Origin: Corallococcus llansteffanensis
GTDB taxonomy: Bacteria; Myxococcota; Myxococcia; Myxococcales; Myxococcaceae
Reading direction: 5' to 3'
DNA length: 47,878 nt
NCBI RefSeq assembly: GCF_003612055.1
Contig: NZ_RAWB01000010.1
Location: forward strand, 1-47,878
The notes below the pieces were generated by a model that saw only the letters and a list, made by a program, of their open reading frames with translations, had not been told where the DNA came from and ran no database searches. Positions 37,521 to 47,600 of the stretch are shown here, piece by piece. Each line of letters starts with the position of its first letter. Position 1 is the first letter of the stretch. The position numbers and the translations under genes are program-made.

Positions 37521-39965
37521 GTGCGCTCCTCCCGCCTTTCCCTGCCCCTGTTCCTGACCCTGACCGCGCTCTGCGGTTGTGGACGCGATGAAACACCGCC
37601 GTCCTCGCTGCTGCGTCCGACCATCCACCGGACGGCCCACGGCATCCCCCACATCCAGGCCGACGGGTATCGCGCCCTGGGTGCCGGGATTGGCTACACG
37701 CAGGCGCAGGATGCGGTCTGCATCCTCGCGGATCAGTTCCTGAAGGTCCGCGGCGAGCGCGCGAAGTACTTCGGCCGGGGGCCCCAGGACGCCTACGTCG
37801 AGAGCGATTTCACGTATCGGGGGCTCGGGCTCCGGGCTCGCGCCCAGGCCACCTTCGCCGGGCAGTCGCCGGAAATGCAGGAGCTCGTGAAGGGCTTCGC
37901 CGCCGGCTACAACCAGTACCTCAAGGACACGCCAGCCGAGGAGCGTCCCGCACCGTGCAAGGGTGCGGCCTGGGTGAAGCCCATCAGTGCCTTCGACCTC
38001 CTGGCCTACCACCTGGACCTGTCGCTGTTCGACACCCTCATTCCGCTCCTCGGCTACGTCGCGAACGCGCAGCCGCCGCAGGTCGGAGCGGGAGGAAGGG
38101 GTCCCCAATCCCAGGCGCTCGCCATCGCCCCGCGCCAGGACGACCTGGGCAGCAACGGCTGGGCCCTCGGTCGTGAGAAGTCCACCGGAGGCAGGGGCAT
38201 GCTGGTCGCGAACCCGCACTTCCCCTGGGAGGGCAGCCTTCGCTTCCACGAGAGCCACCTGACCATTCCCGGCAAGCTCGACGTGTACGGCGTGTCGCTG
38301 CTGGGCGTGCCGGCCATCAACATCGGCTTCAACAGGGACATCGCCTGGACGCACACCGTGACGGCGTCCACGCACCTCACGCTGTACCGGCTCAAGCTGG
38401 TGCCGGGAGACCCCACCGCGTACGTGTACGACGGTGCAGTTCGCCGCATGGTGGGCCAGGAGCACACCGTCGCGGTGCGCGAGGCCGACGGCAGCATGAC
38501 CCAGGAGAAGCGCACGTACTGGCGCAGCCACCACGGCCCGATGCTCAGCGGGCCCGGCGCCGACTGGTCGAACGAGATCGCGTACACGGTGCGCGACGCC
38601 AACGAAGGCAATGATCGGTTCGCGGAGCACTGGCAGCGGCTGAACGCGGCCCACAGCCTCCAGGAGGCCGCCGACGTGGAGCGCGTGGTGCGCGGCGCGC
38701 CCTGGGTCAACACCCTTCTGGTGAGCGCGGATGGCAGCACGCGCTACGTGGACGCGTCCCCCGTCCCCGCCCTGAGCCCGCAGACCGTCGAGGCCTACCG
38801 CGCCTCGCTCGAGACGACTCCGGACGCGCCCATCTTCGCGTCGCTGGGGTTGATCCTGCTGGACGGCAGCACGTCCCGCGACGAGTGGGTCGGCCTGGAG
38901 GGCGAAGCCCGCGGACTGGTCCCGGCCCCTGTCGCGCCGCAGGTGGTCCGAAACGACTACGTGATGAACGCGAATGATCCGGCGACCTTCGCGAACCCCG
39001 CCGCGCCGCTGCTCGACCTGCCCTTCGGTTACGAAATCTTCGGGACGCGGGGCCGCCTCAGCACCCGGTCGCACATGAACCTCTCGCTCATCACGGAGCA
39101 GGGCGACACCGCGGCATCCGGCAGCGACGGTCGCTTCACGCTGGAGGAGCTGGAGCAGGCCATCCTGAGCAACCGGACCTGGGTGGCGGAGCAGCTGCGC
39201 GCGCCCGTCGTGCAGCGCTGCCAGGGGGCCGCGCCGGTCCTGGTGGGGGACACCCGGGTCGACCTCAAGGAAGCGTGCCAGTTGCTCGCGGCGTGGGATG
39301 GCCGGCTGGACCTCGACAGCAGGGGCGCCATCGTGTGGCGTGAGTTCCTGAACGGGTTCAGCCGCTCGGACCTCACCCAGAAGGGAGTGCTCTTCGCGCA
39401 GCCCTTCGATCCCCTCCAGGCCGCCACCACGCCGTCAGGGCTGACGCCGGCCCCGGCCGAGGGTCCGGATCCGGTGAACCAGAAGCTCGGCGAAGCGGTC
39501 GCGATCCTCGGGAAGGCAGGCATCCCGGTGGGGGCCCGGCTGGGTGACGTGCAGTTCGCGCGCAAGGGGGACCGCGTGATTCCGCTCCACGGAGGCGCCG
39601 CCTTCGAGGGCGTGACCAACGTCGTCGGCTATTCGGGCGAGAACGCGACGCTGTTGCCCCACTCCCAGCAGCAGGGAGCGCTCGTGTCACCCGGAACAGG
39701 ACTCACTGCGCAGGAGGGCTATCTCGTCGACTTCGGGACGAGCTTCCTGATGGTCATGGAGTACACGCCGCAGGGGCCTCGCGCGAACGCGGTCCTCTCC
39801 TACTCGGAAAACGCCGACCCTGCCTCGCCGCGCTTCGTGGACCAGACGGACCTCTTCTCCGGCAAGCACCTGCGTCCCATCCTCTTCGAGAAGGCGGACA
39901 TCCTCGCGGATCCGTCCCTCGTGACGACGGAGCTCCAGGTCGACAACACCTCCCGACTCGAATAG
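37521..39965 (+). CDS. Penicillin-acylase-family Ntn hydrolase, lipoprotein
   Basis: This 814-residue protein belongs to the penicillin / acyl-homoserine-lactone / aculeacin acylase group of N-terminal-nucleophile hydrolases, which cut amide-linked acyl chains. The nucleophile is most likely Ser211 in LGSNGWALG; autocleavage before it would give an alpha chain of about 190 residues and a beta chain of about 600, normal for the family. The N-terminus has basic residues, a hydrophobic stretch and LCGC, a plausible lipobox with Cys20 as lipidated residue, so the enzyme would work at the membrane or in the periplasm. The start is GTG with GAGG at 37510-37513. It lies 166 bases after the megasynthetase on the same strand. 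It could deacylate a peptide precursor, inactivate a product or degrade AHL signals; the sequence does not decide between these. Confidence 0.88.
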   Translation: MRSSRLSLPLFLTLTALCGCGRDETPPSSLLRPTIHRTAHGIPHIQADGYRALGAGIGYTQAQDAVCILADQFLKVRGERAKYFGRGPQDAYVESDFTYRGLGLRARAQATFAGQSPEMQELVKGFAAGYNQYLKDTPAEERPAPCKGAAWVKPISAFDLLAYHLDLSLFDTLIPLLGYVANAQPPQVGAGGRGPQSQALAIAPRQDDLGSNGWALGREKSTGGRGMLVANPHFPWEGSLRFHESHLTIPGKLDVYGVSLLGVPAINIGFNRDIAWTHTVTASTHLTLYRLKLVPGDPTAYVYDGAVRRMVGQEHTVAVREADGSMTQEKRTYWRSHHGPMLSGPGADWSNEIAYTVRDANEGNDRFAEHWQRLNAAHSLQEAADVERVVRGAPWVNTLLVSADGSTRYVDASPVPALSPQTVEAYRASLETTPDAPIFASLGLILLDGSTSRDEWVGLEGEARGLVPAPVAPQVVRNDYVMNANDPATFANPAAPLLDLPFGYEIFGTRGRLSTRSHMNLSLITEQGDTAASGSDGRFTLEELEQAILSNRTWVAEQLRAPVVQRCQGAAPVLVGDTRVDLKEACQLLAAWDGRLDLDSRGAIVWREFLNGFSRSDLTQKGVLFAQPFDPLQAATTPSGLTPAPAEGPDPVNQKLGEAVAILGKAGIPVGARLGDVQFARKGDRVIPLHGGAAFEGVTNVVGYSGENATLLPHSQQQGALVSPGTGLTAQEGYLVDFGTSFLMVMEYTPQGPRANAVLSYSENADPASPRFVDQTDLFSGKHLRPILFEKADILADPSLVTTELQVDNTSRLE

Positions 39966-39999
39966 CGCGCCCACGGGCGCGCTCACCGCTCGTGAGCGC
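39964..39999. terminator. Two overlapping, mutually exclusive hairpins at the end of the acylase gene
   Basis: The first hairpin, AGCGCGCCC/GGGCGCGCT (39964-39972 and 39975-39983), overlaps the TAG stop. The second, GCGCTCAC/GTGAGCGC (39979-39986 and 39992-39999, loop of five), shares bases with the right arm of the first. No T-tract follows. They may act as a terminator; the alternate pairing is noted but may be chance in such GC-rich DNA. Confidence 0.45.
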
Positions 40000-40020
40000 C
40001 CTCCGCACCGCGTCCGGCTC

Positions 40021-40245
40021 CGCCATCGTCGTGGGAGTCGTCTCAACGGGGCATGCCTGCTGCCGGAGGAGCGGGAGCTGGCGAGCCTGGAAGGCGCCCT
40101 CTCCCGCCAGGGGGACCCCTGGGCGGTGTGCGTGTTGAAAAGGAGCCGCGCGCACGACGGCCCGGTGCGCGTGGGCAACGGCAATGGCCTGAAGGACGTC
40201 GTGGACACGGGCCTCCTGCGAGTGCATCGCATTGATCAGCCCCCT
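40021..40245 (+). pseudogene. Possible decayed coding fragment between acylase and deacetylase
   Basis: In the frame of 40021 the sequence reads as protein with almost every third base G or C, including LPEERELASLEGALSRQ and VRVGNGNGLKDVVDTGLLRV, then loses that character after about 40245. The only in-frame ATG is at 40126, within the coding-like stretch and without an obvious ribosome site. I do not recognise the family. It looks like the remnant of a gene cut at both ends, although chance composition in GC-rich DNA is possible. The remaining 40246-40379 shows nothing I can name. Confidence 0.3.
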
Positions 40246-40379
40246 CGTCCCTGGGGGCACCGGCCCGGCGCGAGGCCACGGCCGTGCACACCTTACGGGT
40301 GGATGTTTCGCGCCGTCGCCCGTGCGCGCCCGGTGCGGTCGTCCACCCTCGCCTGCGCGCGCACGGGAGATCATCCGCC

Positions 40380-41636
40380 ATGGAAACCACACGTCCGGCC
40401 CTCGCCCTCCTGCCCGGTCAGGTCATCGTCTCACTGAACTTCGATGACGGCCTTGCCACCCAGGCCACAGGAGCCTCCATCCTGCAGGCCCATGGCATGC
40501 GCGGCACCTTCTACGTCCACAGCACCCGGATGGGACAGTCCGGCCGCCTCACGCTCGCCCAGGTGCGCGCATTCCAGGACGCCGGCCATGAGATCGGCGG
40601 CCACACGCTGACCCATCCACACCTCACCGAACTCTCCGCGGACGAGCAGCGCAGGGAGATCTGCAACGACCGGGTCGCGCTGCTCAACGCAGGCTTCCGC
40701 GTCACCTCGTTCGCGTACCCCTTTGGCGACAAGGACTCGACCACGCGGCAGATCGTGAAGGATTGCAATTACAACTCGGCGCGGGAGAGCGGCGGCCTGC
40801 GCACCGCCACCGGCGGCAGCGGCAACCCATACGCCGAGCCCGTGCCGCCCGCGGACGCGTATGCCATCCGGACCCACGGCTCCGTGCAGGCCACCACCAC
40901 GCTCACGGACCTGAAGAACTACATCCTGCGCGCGGAGGAGGCGGGGGGTGGCTGGGTGCCGCTCGTCTTCCACCACCTCTGCGGGCCGTGCAACCCGCCA
41001 CAGACCTACTCCACCGCGCCCGCCACGCTGACGGCGTTCCTGGACTGGCTGGCGCCTCGCGCCTCGCGGGGCACCACGGTCGCCACCATGGACGCGGTCA
41101 TCGGCGGCGTGCTGAAGCCGCCCGTGAGCTGGCCGCCCGGGCAGCTCCTGAAGAACCCCTCGCTCGAAGCGGACGCCAACGGAGACGGGACACCGGACTG
41201 CTGGCAGCGCGGCGGCTTCGGCTCCAACACCTTCACCTGGACGCGGACCTCGGATGCCCACGGAGGCAGCTGGGCGCAGCAGGTGCGCATCACCGACATC
41301 ACCAGCGGCGACCGGAAGCTCATCACCCGGCAGGACGACAGCAGCTGCACGCCTCCGGTGACGGCGGGGCACCACTACCGCATCTCCGCCTGGTACAAGG
41401 CCACCACGTCGGTGCGGTTCAAGGCGTACTACCGGAACAGCGCGGGAGCGTGGACGTACTGGTCCCAGGGCCCCCTGCTCCCCGCGCGCACCGGCTACAC
41501 CTTCGCCGAGTGGACGACGCCCGCGGCCCCTTCCGAGGCCCGGGCCCTCAGTGTCGGACTGTCCATCGACCGGGTCGGCACGCTCACCATGGATGACTTC
41601 GCGCTCGCCGACGTGGAGGCGAGCGCGTCACCCTGA
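40380..41636 (+). CDS. Polysaccharide deacetylase (NodB/CE4-type) with C-terminal carbohydrate-binding-like region
   Basis: This protein of about 418 residues has a NodB-homology deacetylase domain in its first 240 residues. FDDG (metal and base motif 1), GGHTLTHPHL (motif 2 with the two metal His), SFAYPFGD (motif 3) and VFHHL (late His motif) are all visible. Residues from about 255 on (NPSLEADANGDGTPDCW onward) look like a beta-sandwich carbohydrate-binding module. The likely substrate is an acetylated glycan such as chitin oligomers, peptidoglycan or an exopolysaccharide. I chose the ATG at 40380 because GGGAGA lies nine bases before it; an in-frame ATG at 40284 would add 32 Arg-rich residues without homology. 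Neither start gives a convincing signal peptide, which is odd for this class. The stop is nine bases from the stop of the opposing NRPS gene. Confidence 0.85.
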   Translation: METTRPALALLPGQVIVSLNFDDGLATQATGASILQAHGMRGTFYVHSTRMGQSGRLTLAQVRAFQDAGHEIGGHTLTHPHLTELSADEQRREICNDRVALLNAGFRVTSFAYPFGDKDSTTRQIVKDCNYNSARESGGLRTATGGSGNPYAEPVPPADAYAIRTHGSVQATTTLTDLKNYILRAEEAGGGWVPLVFHHLCGPCNPPQTYSTAPATLTAFLDWLAPRASRGTTVATMDAVIGGVLKPPVSWPPGQLLKNPSLEADANGDGTPDCWQRGGFGSNTFTWTRTSDAHGGSWAQQVRITDITSGDRKLITRQDDSSCTPPVTAGHHYRISAWYKATTSVRFKAYYRNSAGAWTYWSQGPLLPARTGYTFAEWTTPAAPSEARALSVGLSIDRVGTLTMDDFALADVEASASP

Positions 41637-41645
41637 GCCATGAAG

Positions 41646-44600
41646 TCATGACCGCGGGCCCAGTGCTTCCGCGAGCATGTCGAGCGCCGGTGAGCGGAGG
41701 ATGGAGTGGTGGTCGCCGGGGAGTTCGTGCACCTCCACGCCGCCCCCGGCCCATGGGGCCCAGCCGCCATCCGCTCCTGTGGGAACCTGCGTTTCGCTCG
41801 CGCGCAGCAGGGTGACGCGGCCACCGTAGCGCCCCGGTGTGTACCGCCAGAGGGCGCGGAGGTTGCTCTCGTAGACACGGTACAGGGTCTGGAGCTGCTC
41901 GGGCCCGACTCCGGGGGGCAGCACGCCGGCGCTCCTTCCCAGCTCCAGCAGGCGGTCCAGCGTCGTCCGTTCAGGCACGGGCAGGCCGAGGAGCCGGGCC
42001 GTGAACTCCACGAACCGGGCGGCAATCCACTCCGCCCCCACGGCCTCCGGCGGGCGCTGGTCGAAGGCATAGGCATCGATGAGCACCAGCTGCTCCACCT
42101 GCTCACCCTGCTGCTCCAACTGGCGCGCCATCTCGAAGGCCACCACTCCTCCGAGGGACCAGCCGCCCAGCCGGTAGGGCCCGGAGGGCTGGAAGGCTCG
42201 CAGCGCCTCCACGTAGCACGCGGCCATGGCCTCCACCGTCTCCAGCGGCGCGCGCTCTGCCTCGAGGCCCAGTGACTGGAACGCGTAGAACGGCTGCTCC
42301 GGCCCGAGCCTCCGCGCCAGCTCCAGATACGGCAGGACGTTGCCGCTGACGGGATGGACGCAGAAGAAGGGCCGGCGCGAGCCCGTGCTCGTCAGGGGCA
42401 CCAGGGGAGACAGGTGCCCCGGGGCCTGACGCAGCCGCGCCGCCAGCGCCTCGAGCGTGCCCGCCTGGAAGAGCGACACCACCGGCAGGCTGCGACCCAG
42501 GCGCTCGCGGATGAGCGACATCATCCGCATCGCCAGGAGCGAGTGGCCCCCCAGCTCGAAGAAGTCCGAAGTGATGCCGATGGGGCCGGTGCCCAGCAGC
42601 TCCTCCCAGATGCCGGCGAGCACCAGCTCCACCGCGTCGCGTGGCGCCACATGGCCCCGCTCCGGCCCCGGACGAAGGGCTTCTGGCGCCGGGAGCGCCT
42701 TGCGGTCCACCTTGCCGTTGGGCGTCAGCGGCAGCGCGTCCAACAGCACGTAGGCCGACGGCACCATGAAGTCCGGCAGCCGCTCCTTCAGGAAGCGCCG
42801 CAGGTCGGCCGCGTCAGGCGCCGCCTCCGGCTGGGGCACGACGTACGCCACCAGGCGTCGACCCTCGCCCCCCTCCTCTCGCGCGAGCACCACGGCCTCA
42901 CGCACGGCCACGTGTCGCCGCAGGGCCGCCTCGACTTCTCCCAGCTCGATGCGGAAGCCGCGCACCTTCACCTGCTGGTCGATGCGGCCCTGGTACTGGA
43001 GCACGCCCTCGGGCAGCCACCGCACGCGGTCTCCCGTGCGGTACAGCCGGGCTCCGGGCTGCTGGCTGAACGGATCCGGCACGAAGCGCTCCGCCGTCAA
43101 CTCGGGTCGGTCGACATAGCCACGGGCCAGGCCGGCGCCGCCCAGGTACAGCTCGCCCGCCACGCCCCGGGGCACGGGCTGAGCGAGCGCATCCAGCACG
43201 TACGCGCGCGTCCCGTCGAGCGGCCGGCCCAGGGTGGGCTCTCGCGTGGCCCCCCGGGGTGCCAGCGCCCACGTCGAGTACGTCGTGTCCTCGGTGGGGC
43301 CGTAGAGGTTGAGCACCCGCTCCACGCCGGGCGCGGCCTGGTGGAGGGCCTGCACCAGCGAGTTGGCGAGCGGCTCTCCGGCCAGGTTCACCGTGCGCAC
43401 CGAATCCGGCACCGCGTTGGCGCGCACCAGCTCCGCCATCGCGGAGGGCACGGTGTTGATGAGGGTCACCCGCCGGGCCGCCGGAAGCGACGGCAGCTCG
43501 AGCGCGTTGCGCGCCACCACCACGGCACCGCCATGGGTGAGCGGCGCGAACAGCTCGAAGACGGACAGGTCGAAGTTGAGCGACGTGGAGGCCAGGACCC
43601 CGACCAGCTCTTCCGACGTGAAGGTCCGGGCCGTCCAGCGCACGAACGCCACGGCGCTCCGGTGCTCCAGCGCCACGCCCTTGGGACGGCCCGTGCTGCC
43701 CGACGTGAACAGCACATAGGCCAGGTGGTCCGGAGCCATCCCGGCGGCTGGCGCGTCCCCGGCTTCCTCCGCGAGGGCCTGTACCTCATCGAGCGCCACC
43801 CGGGCCACATCCACGGAGGGCAGCGCGTCCAGCAGCGAGCGCTGGCCCACCAGCACCCGGGGCTTCGCATCCTCCAGCATGAAGGCCAGCCGCTGCCGGG
43901 GGTAGGCCGGGTCCAGTGGCACGTAGGCGCCGCCGGCCTTGAGGATGCCGAGCACCGCCACCACCAGGTCCGCGTCGCGCTCCGCGCAGAGGCCCACGCG
44001 CACTTCCGGCCCCACGCCCAGCTCGCGCAACCGCCACGCCAGTCGGTTCGCCCGCCGGTCGAGCTCGCGGTATGTCAGCGCCACGTCTCCGGACACCACC
44101 GCCACGGCGTCGGGGGTGGCCGCGGCCTGTCGCTCGACGAGCGTGTGGAGGCACGCGTCCGAGGGCCCTCCGGAGCCGGTGTCGTTCCACTCCACCAGCA
44201 GCCGCCGCTGCTCCGCCTCTCCCAGCACGGGGAGCGCGAACACGGACTGTCCGGGACTGGCGATGGCACCTTCGAGCAGCGCCTTCAGGTGCCCCAACAG
44301 CCGCTCCACCGTCGCGGGCTCGAACAGGGCGGTGCTGTACTCCAACCCGCCGGTGAAGCCGTCCTCACCGTCCACGAAGCCGAGCGTGAGGTCGAACCGG
44401 GCCACCCGGTGCTCCACCCCCACGGGCTGGAGCGCCAGATGGGAGCGGGCGTGCCCCGCGGCCTTGGGCGTGCTGTCGAAGGTGAGCATCACCTGGAAGA
44501 GGGGCGCGTGGCTCAGGCTGCGCTCGGGACGCAGCTCCTCCACGAGCTTTTCGAAAGGCACGTCCTGGTGTGCGTACGCGCCGAGCGTCACCTCGCGCAC

Positions 44601-47600
44601 CCGGGCGAGCAGCTCGCGGAAGGAGGGATGGCCGTCCAGCCGTGTCCTCAGCACCAGCGTGTTGACGAAGAAGCCGATGAGCCCCTCCGTCTCCGCCCGC
44701 GTGCGTCCCGCGATGGGCGAGCCCACGCACACATCCTCCTGGCCCGAGTAGCGCGCCAGCACCGCCTGGAACGCCGCCAGCAGCACCATGAACGGCGTGA
44801 CGCCCTCACGGCGGCCGAGCCCATGCACCGCCCGGGACAGCTCGCGGCCCAGCGAGAAGGGAGCGAAGGCGCCTTCCAGGGACTGCACCGCGGGACGGGG
44901 CTTGTCCATGGGCAACTCCAGCAGGCGGGGTGCTCCTTCCAGCCGTTCCTTCCAGTAGCCGAGCTGCGCCTCCAGGACCTCTCCCTGGAGCCATTCGCGC
45001 TGCCAGACCGCATGGTCCGCGTACTGGAGCGGCAGTGCCGGCAGCCGGGACGGCTGCCCCTGGGAGAAGGCCTCGTAGAGCTCCGCCAGCTCGTGCACCA
45101 GGAGCCCCATGGACCAGCCGTCGGAGATGATGTGGTGCATCACCAGCACCAGCATGTGCTCCTGAGCGGACAGCATGAGCAGCGAAGTCCTCAACAGCGG
45201 ACCGTGCTCCAGGTTGAACGGGAGCTGCGACGCTTCCTGCGCGAGGCGCCTCGCCTCCGCTTCACGGTGGGCCTCCGGCAGCGTGCGCAGGTCCACCACC
45301 TCGAGCCGCGCGCGGCCCTGCGGGTCGATGACCTGCACGGGCGAGCCGCCCTCGATCCGGAAGGTGGTGCGCAGGGATTCATGGCGACGCACCAGCGCGT
45401 CGAAGCTCCGCTCCAGCGCGGCCACGTCCAGGGTGCCGGTCAGCCTCACCGCGGAAGGTACGTTGTAGACGGTGCTGCCCGGCTCCAGCTGATCCAGGAA
45501 CCACAAGCGCTGCTGGGCGAAGGACAGGGGGAGCACGCCGTCGCGTGAGGCCCGCTTCAAGGGCGGAACCCGGACACCCGCCGCGGCAGCCCGTGCGGCC
45601 TCCACTCGCTGCGCCAGTCGAGCGACCGTGGGGGCTTCGAACAGCTCACGCAGCGGCAGCTCCACCTGGAGGGACTCGCGGATCCGCGAGACGAGCTGTG
45701 TCGCCAGCAGCGAGTGGCCGCCCAGTTCGAAGAAGTCGTCGTGGAGCCCCACCCTCTGCTGATGGAGGACCGTGGCCCACAGTCCGGCCAGCAGCTCTTC
45801 CGTGGGCGTGCGAGGCGCTTCGTACTCACGTCGCGCGCCCTCCGTCGTGGCCTCCGGCGCGGGTAGGGCCTTGCGGTCCACCTTGCCGTTGGGGGTCAGG
45901 GACAGCGTGGGCAGCACCACGTAGGCCTGCGGCACCATGTACTCCGGCAACCGCTGCTTCACGTGGCTCCGAAGCTCGCTGGCCTCCAGTGCGGTGCCCT
46001 CCTGCGCCGTGACGTAGGCCACCAGTCGCTTGCCTTCGGCCCCGTCTTCCCGCGCCACCACCACGGCCTCGCTGACTCCGGCGTATTGGGTCAGTGCTGC
46101 TTCCACTTCGCCCAACTCGATGCGGTAGCCCCGCACCTTCACCTGCGTGTCCGTGCGGCCTAGGAACTCCAGCGTGCCGTCGCTCAACCACCGCGCCTTG
46201 TCACCCGTGCGGTACAGCCGCTCGCCGTCTCCGAAGGGGTTGGGGACGAAGCGCTCCGCCGTCAGCTCTGGGCGCTCCACGTAGCCGACTGCCAGACCCT
46301 CGCCTCCCACGTACAGTTCACCCGGCACTCCTGCGGGCACGGGTTGCATCGCCCCGTCCAGCACGTACGCCGTCGTGTTGGGAATCGGCCGGCCGATGGA
46401 CACCGAGGTGCCCACCTCTTCGGCCCGCTCCATCCGGTAGGTGCTGGAGAACGTCGTGTTCTCCGTTGGCCCGTACCCATTGATGAGCACGCCTCCGGAG
46501 GCAAGCCGCTCCTTCACGCGGCCCACCGGCAGCACGTCGCCACCGGCCAGTAGCTGCTTCACCTTCGCCAGGGCCTGCGGCTGCCTCGCTTGCATCTGCT
46601 CGAAGAGCGCCGCCGTCAGCCACAGCGAGGTGACGCCCGACGCCTCCAGCGTGCGGCCCAGTTCCTCCAGCGACGGCGTGCCCGCCGGGTACACCACCAG
46701 CTTCGCCCCGTGCAGCAGGGCGCCCCAGACTTCCAGCGTCGAGGCGTCGAAGGAGATGGGCGCCAGTTGCAGCCACACCTCCTCCGGTCCGAAGTGCGCG
46801 AAGTCCGTCCCCAACACCAGCCGGGACACCGCGCGGTGCGGCACGCCCACGCCCTTCGGCCGGCCCGTGCTGCCCGAGGTGAACATCACGTACGCCAGGT
46901 GGTCGCCGCCGACACTCGGGCTCGGGTTGCTCTCGGGCTGGCGCGCGATGGAACCCCACTCGGTGTCCACGCACACCACGGGCTCGCCTTCGGTGAGGCC
47001 CACGGACTGAAGCAGCTTGCGCTGGCCGACCAGCAGCGCCACCGCTGCCTCGCGCTTCATCCACGACAGCCGCTCCAGCGGGTAGCTGGCATCCAGCGGG
47101 ACGTACACGCCTCCCGCCTTCAGGACGCCCAGCACGCTCACCACCAACTCCAGCGAGCGCTCCACGCACAGGCCCACCCGTACTTCCGGCCCCACTCCCA
47201 TGGCCCGCAGGTGGTGCGCGAGCTGGTTGGCCCGCCGGTTCAGCTCCCCGTACGTCAGTCGCTGGGCCTCGTACTCCACCGCCACCGCTTCCGGAGTGCG
47301 CTGTGCTTGAGCCTCGAAGAGGGCGTGCACGCTGGGGTCACGCGGATACTCCGTGGCCTTCCCGCTCCATTCCTTCACCAGTCGCTGCTGCTCCTCTGGC
47401 CTCATCAGCGGCAGTTGCCACAGCCGCGTTTCGGGTTCGGCGACCGCCGCCTCCAGCAGCACGCGCAGGTGCCCCAGCAGCCGATCCATCGTCTCGGCTT
47501 CAAACAGGTCGCTGTTGAACTCCAGGCCGCCTGACAGCCCCTCTTCCGATTCGCCCAGGCCGAGCGTCAGGTCGAACTTCGCCGTCTTCCCCGAGGACTC

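Noticed and set aside
39687-40392. Minus-strand frames over the acylase end and the following gap
   Set aside because: No recognisable motif or credible ribosome site; they run across the 3' end of the acylase gene, and the coding bias in the gap favours the plus strand.
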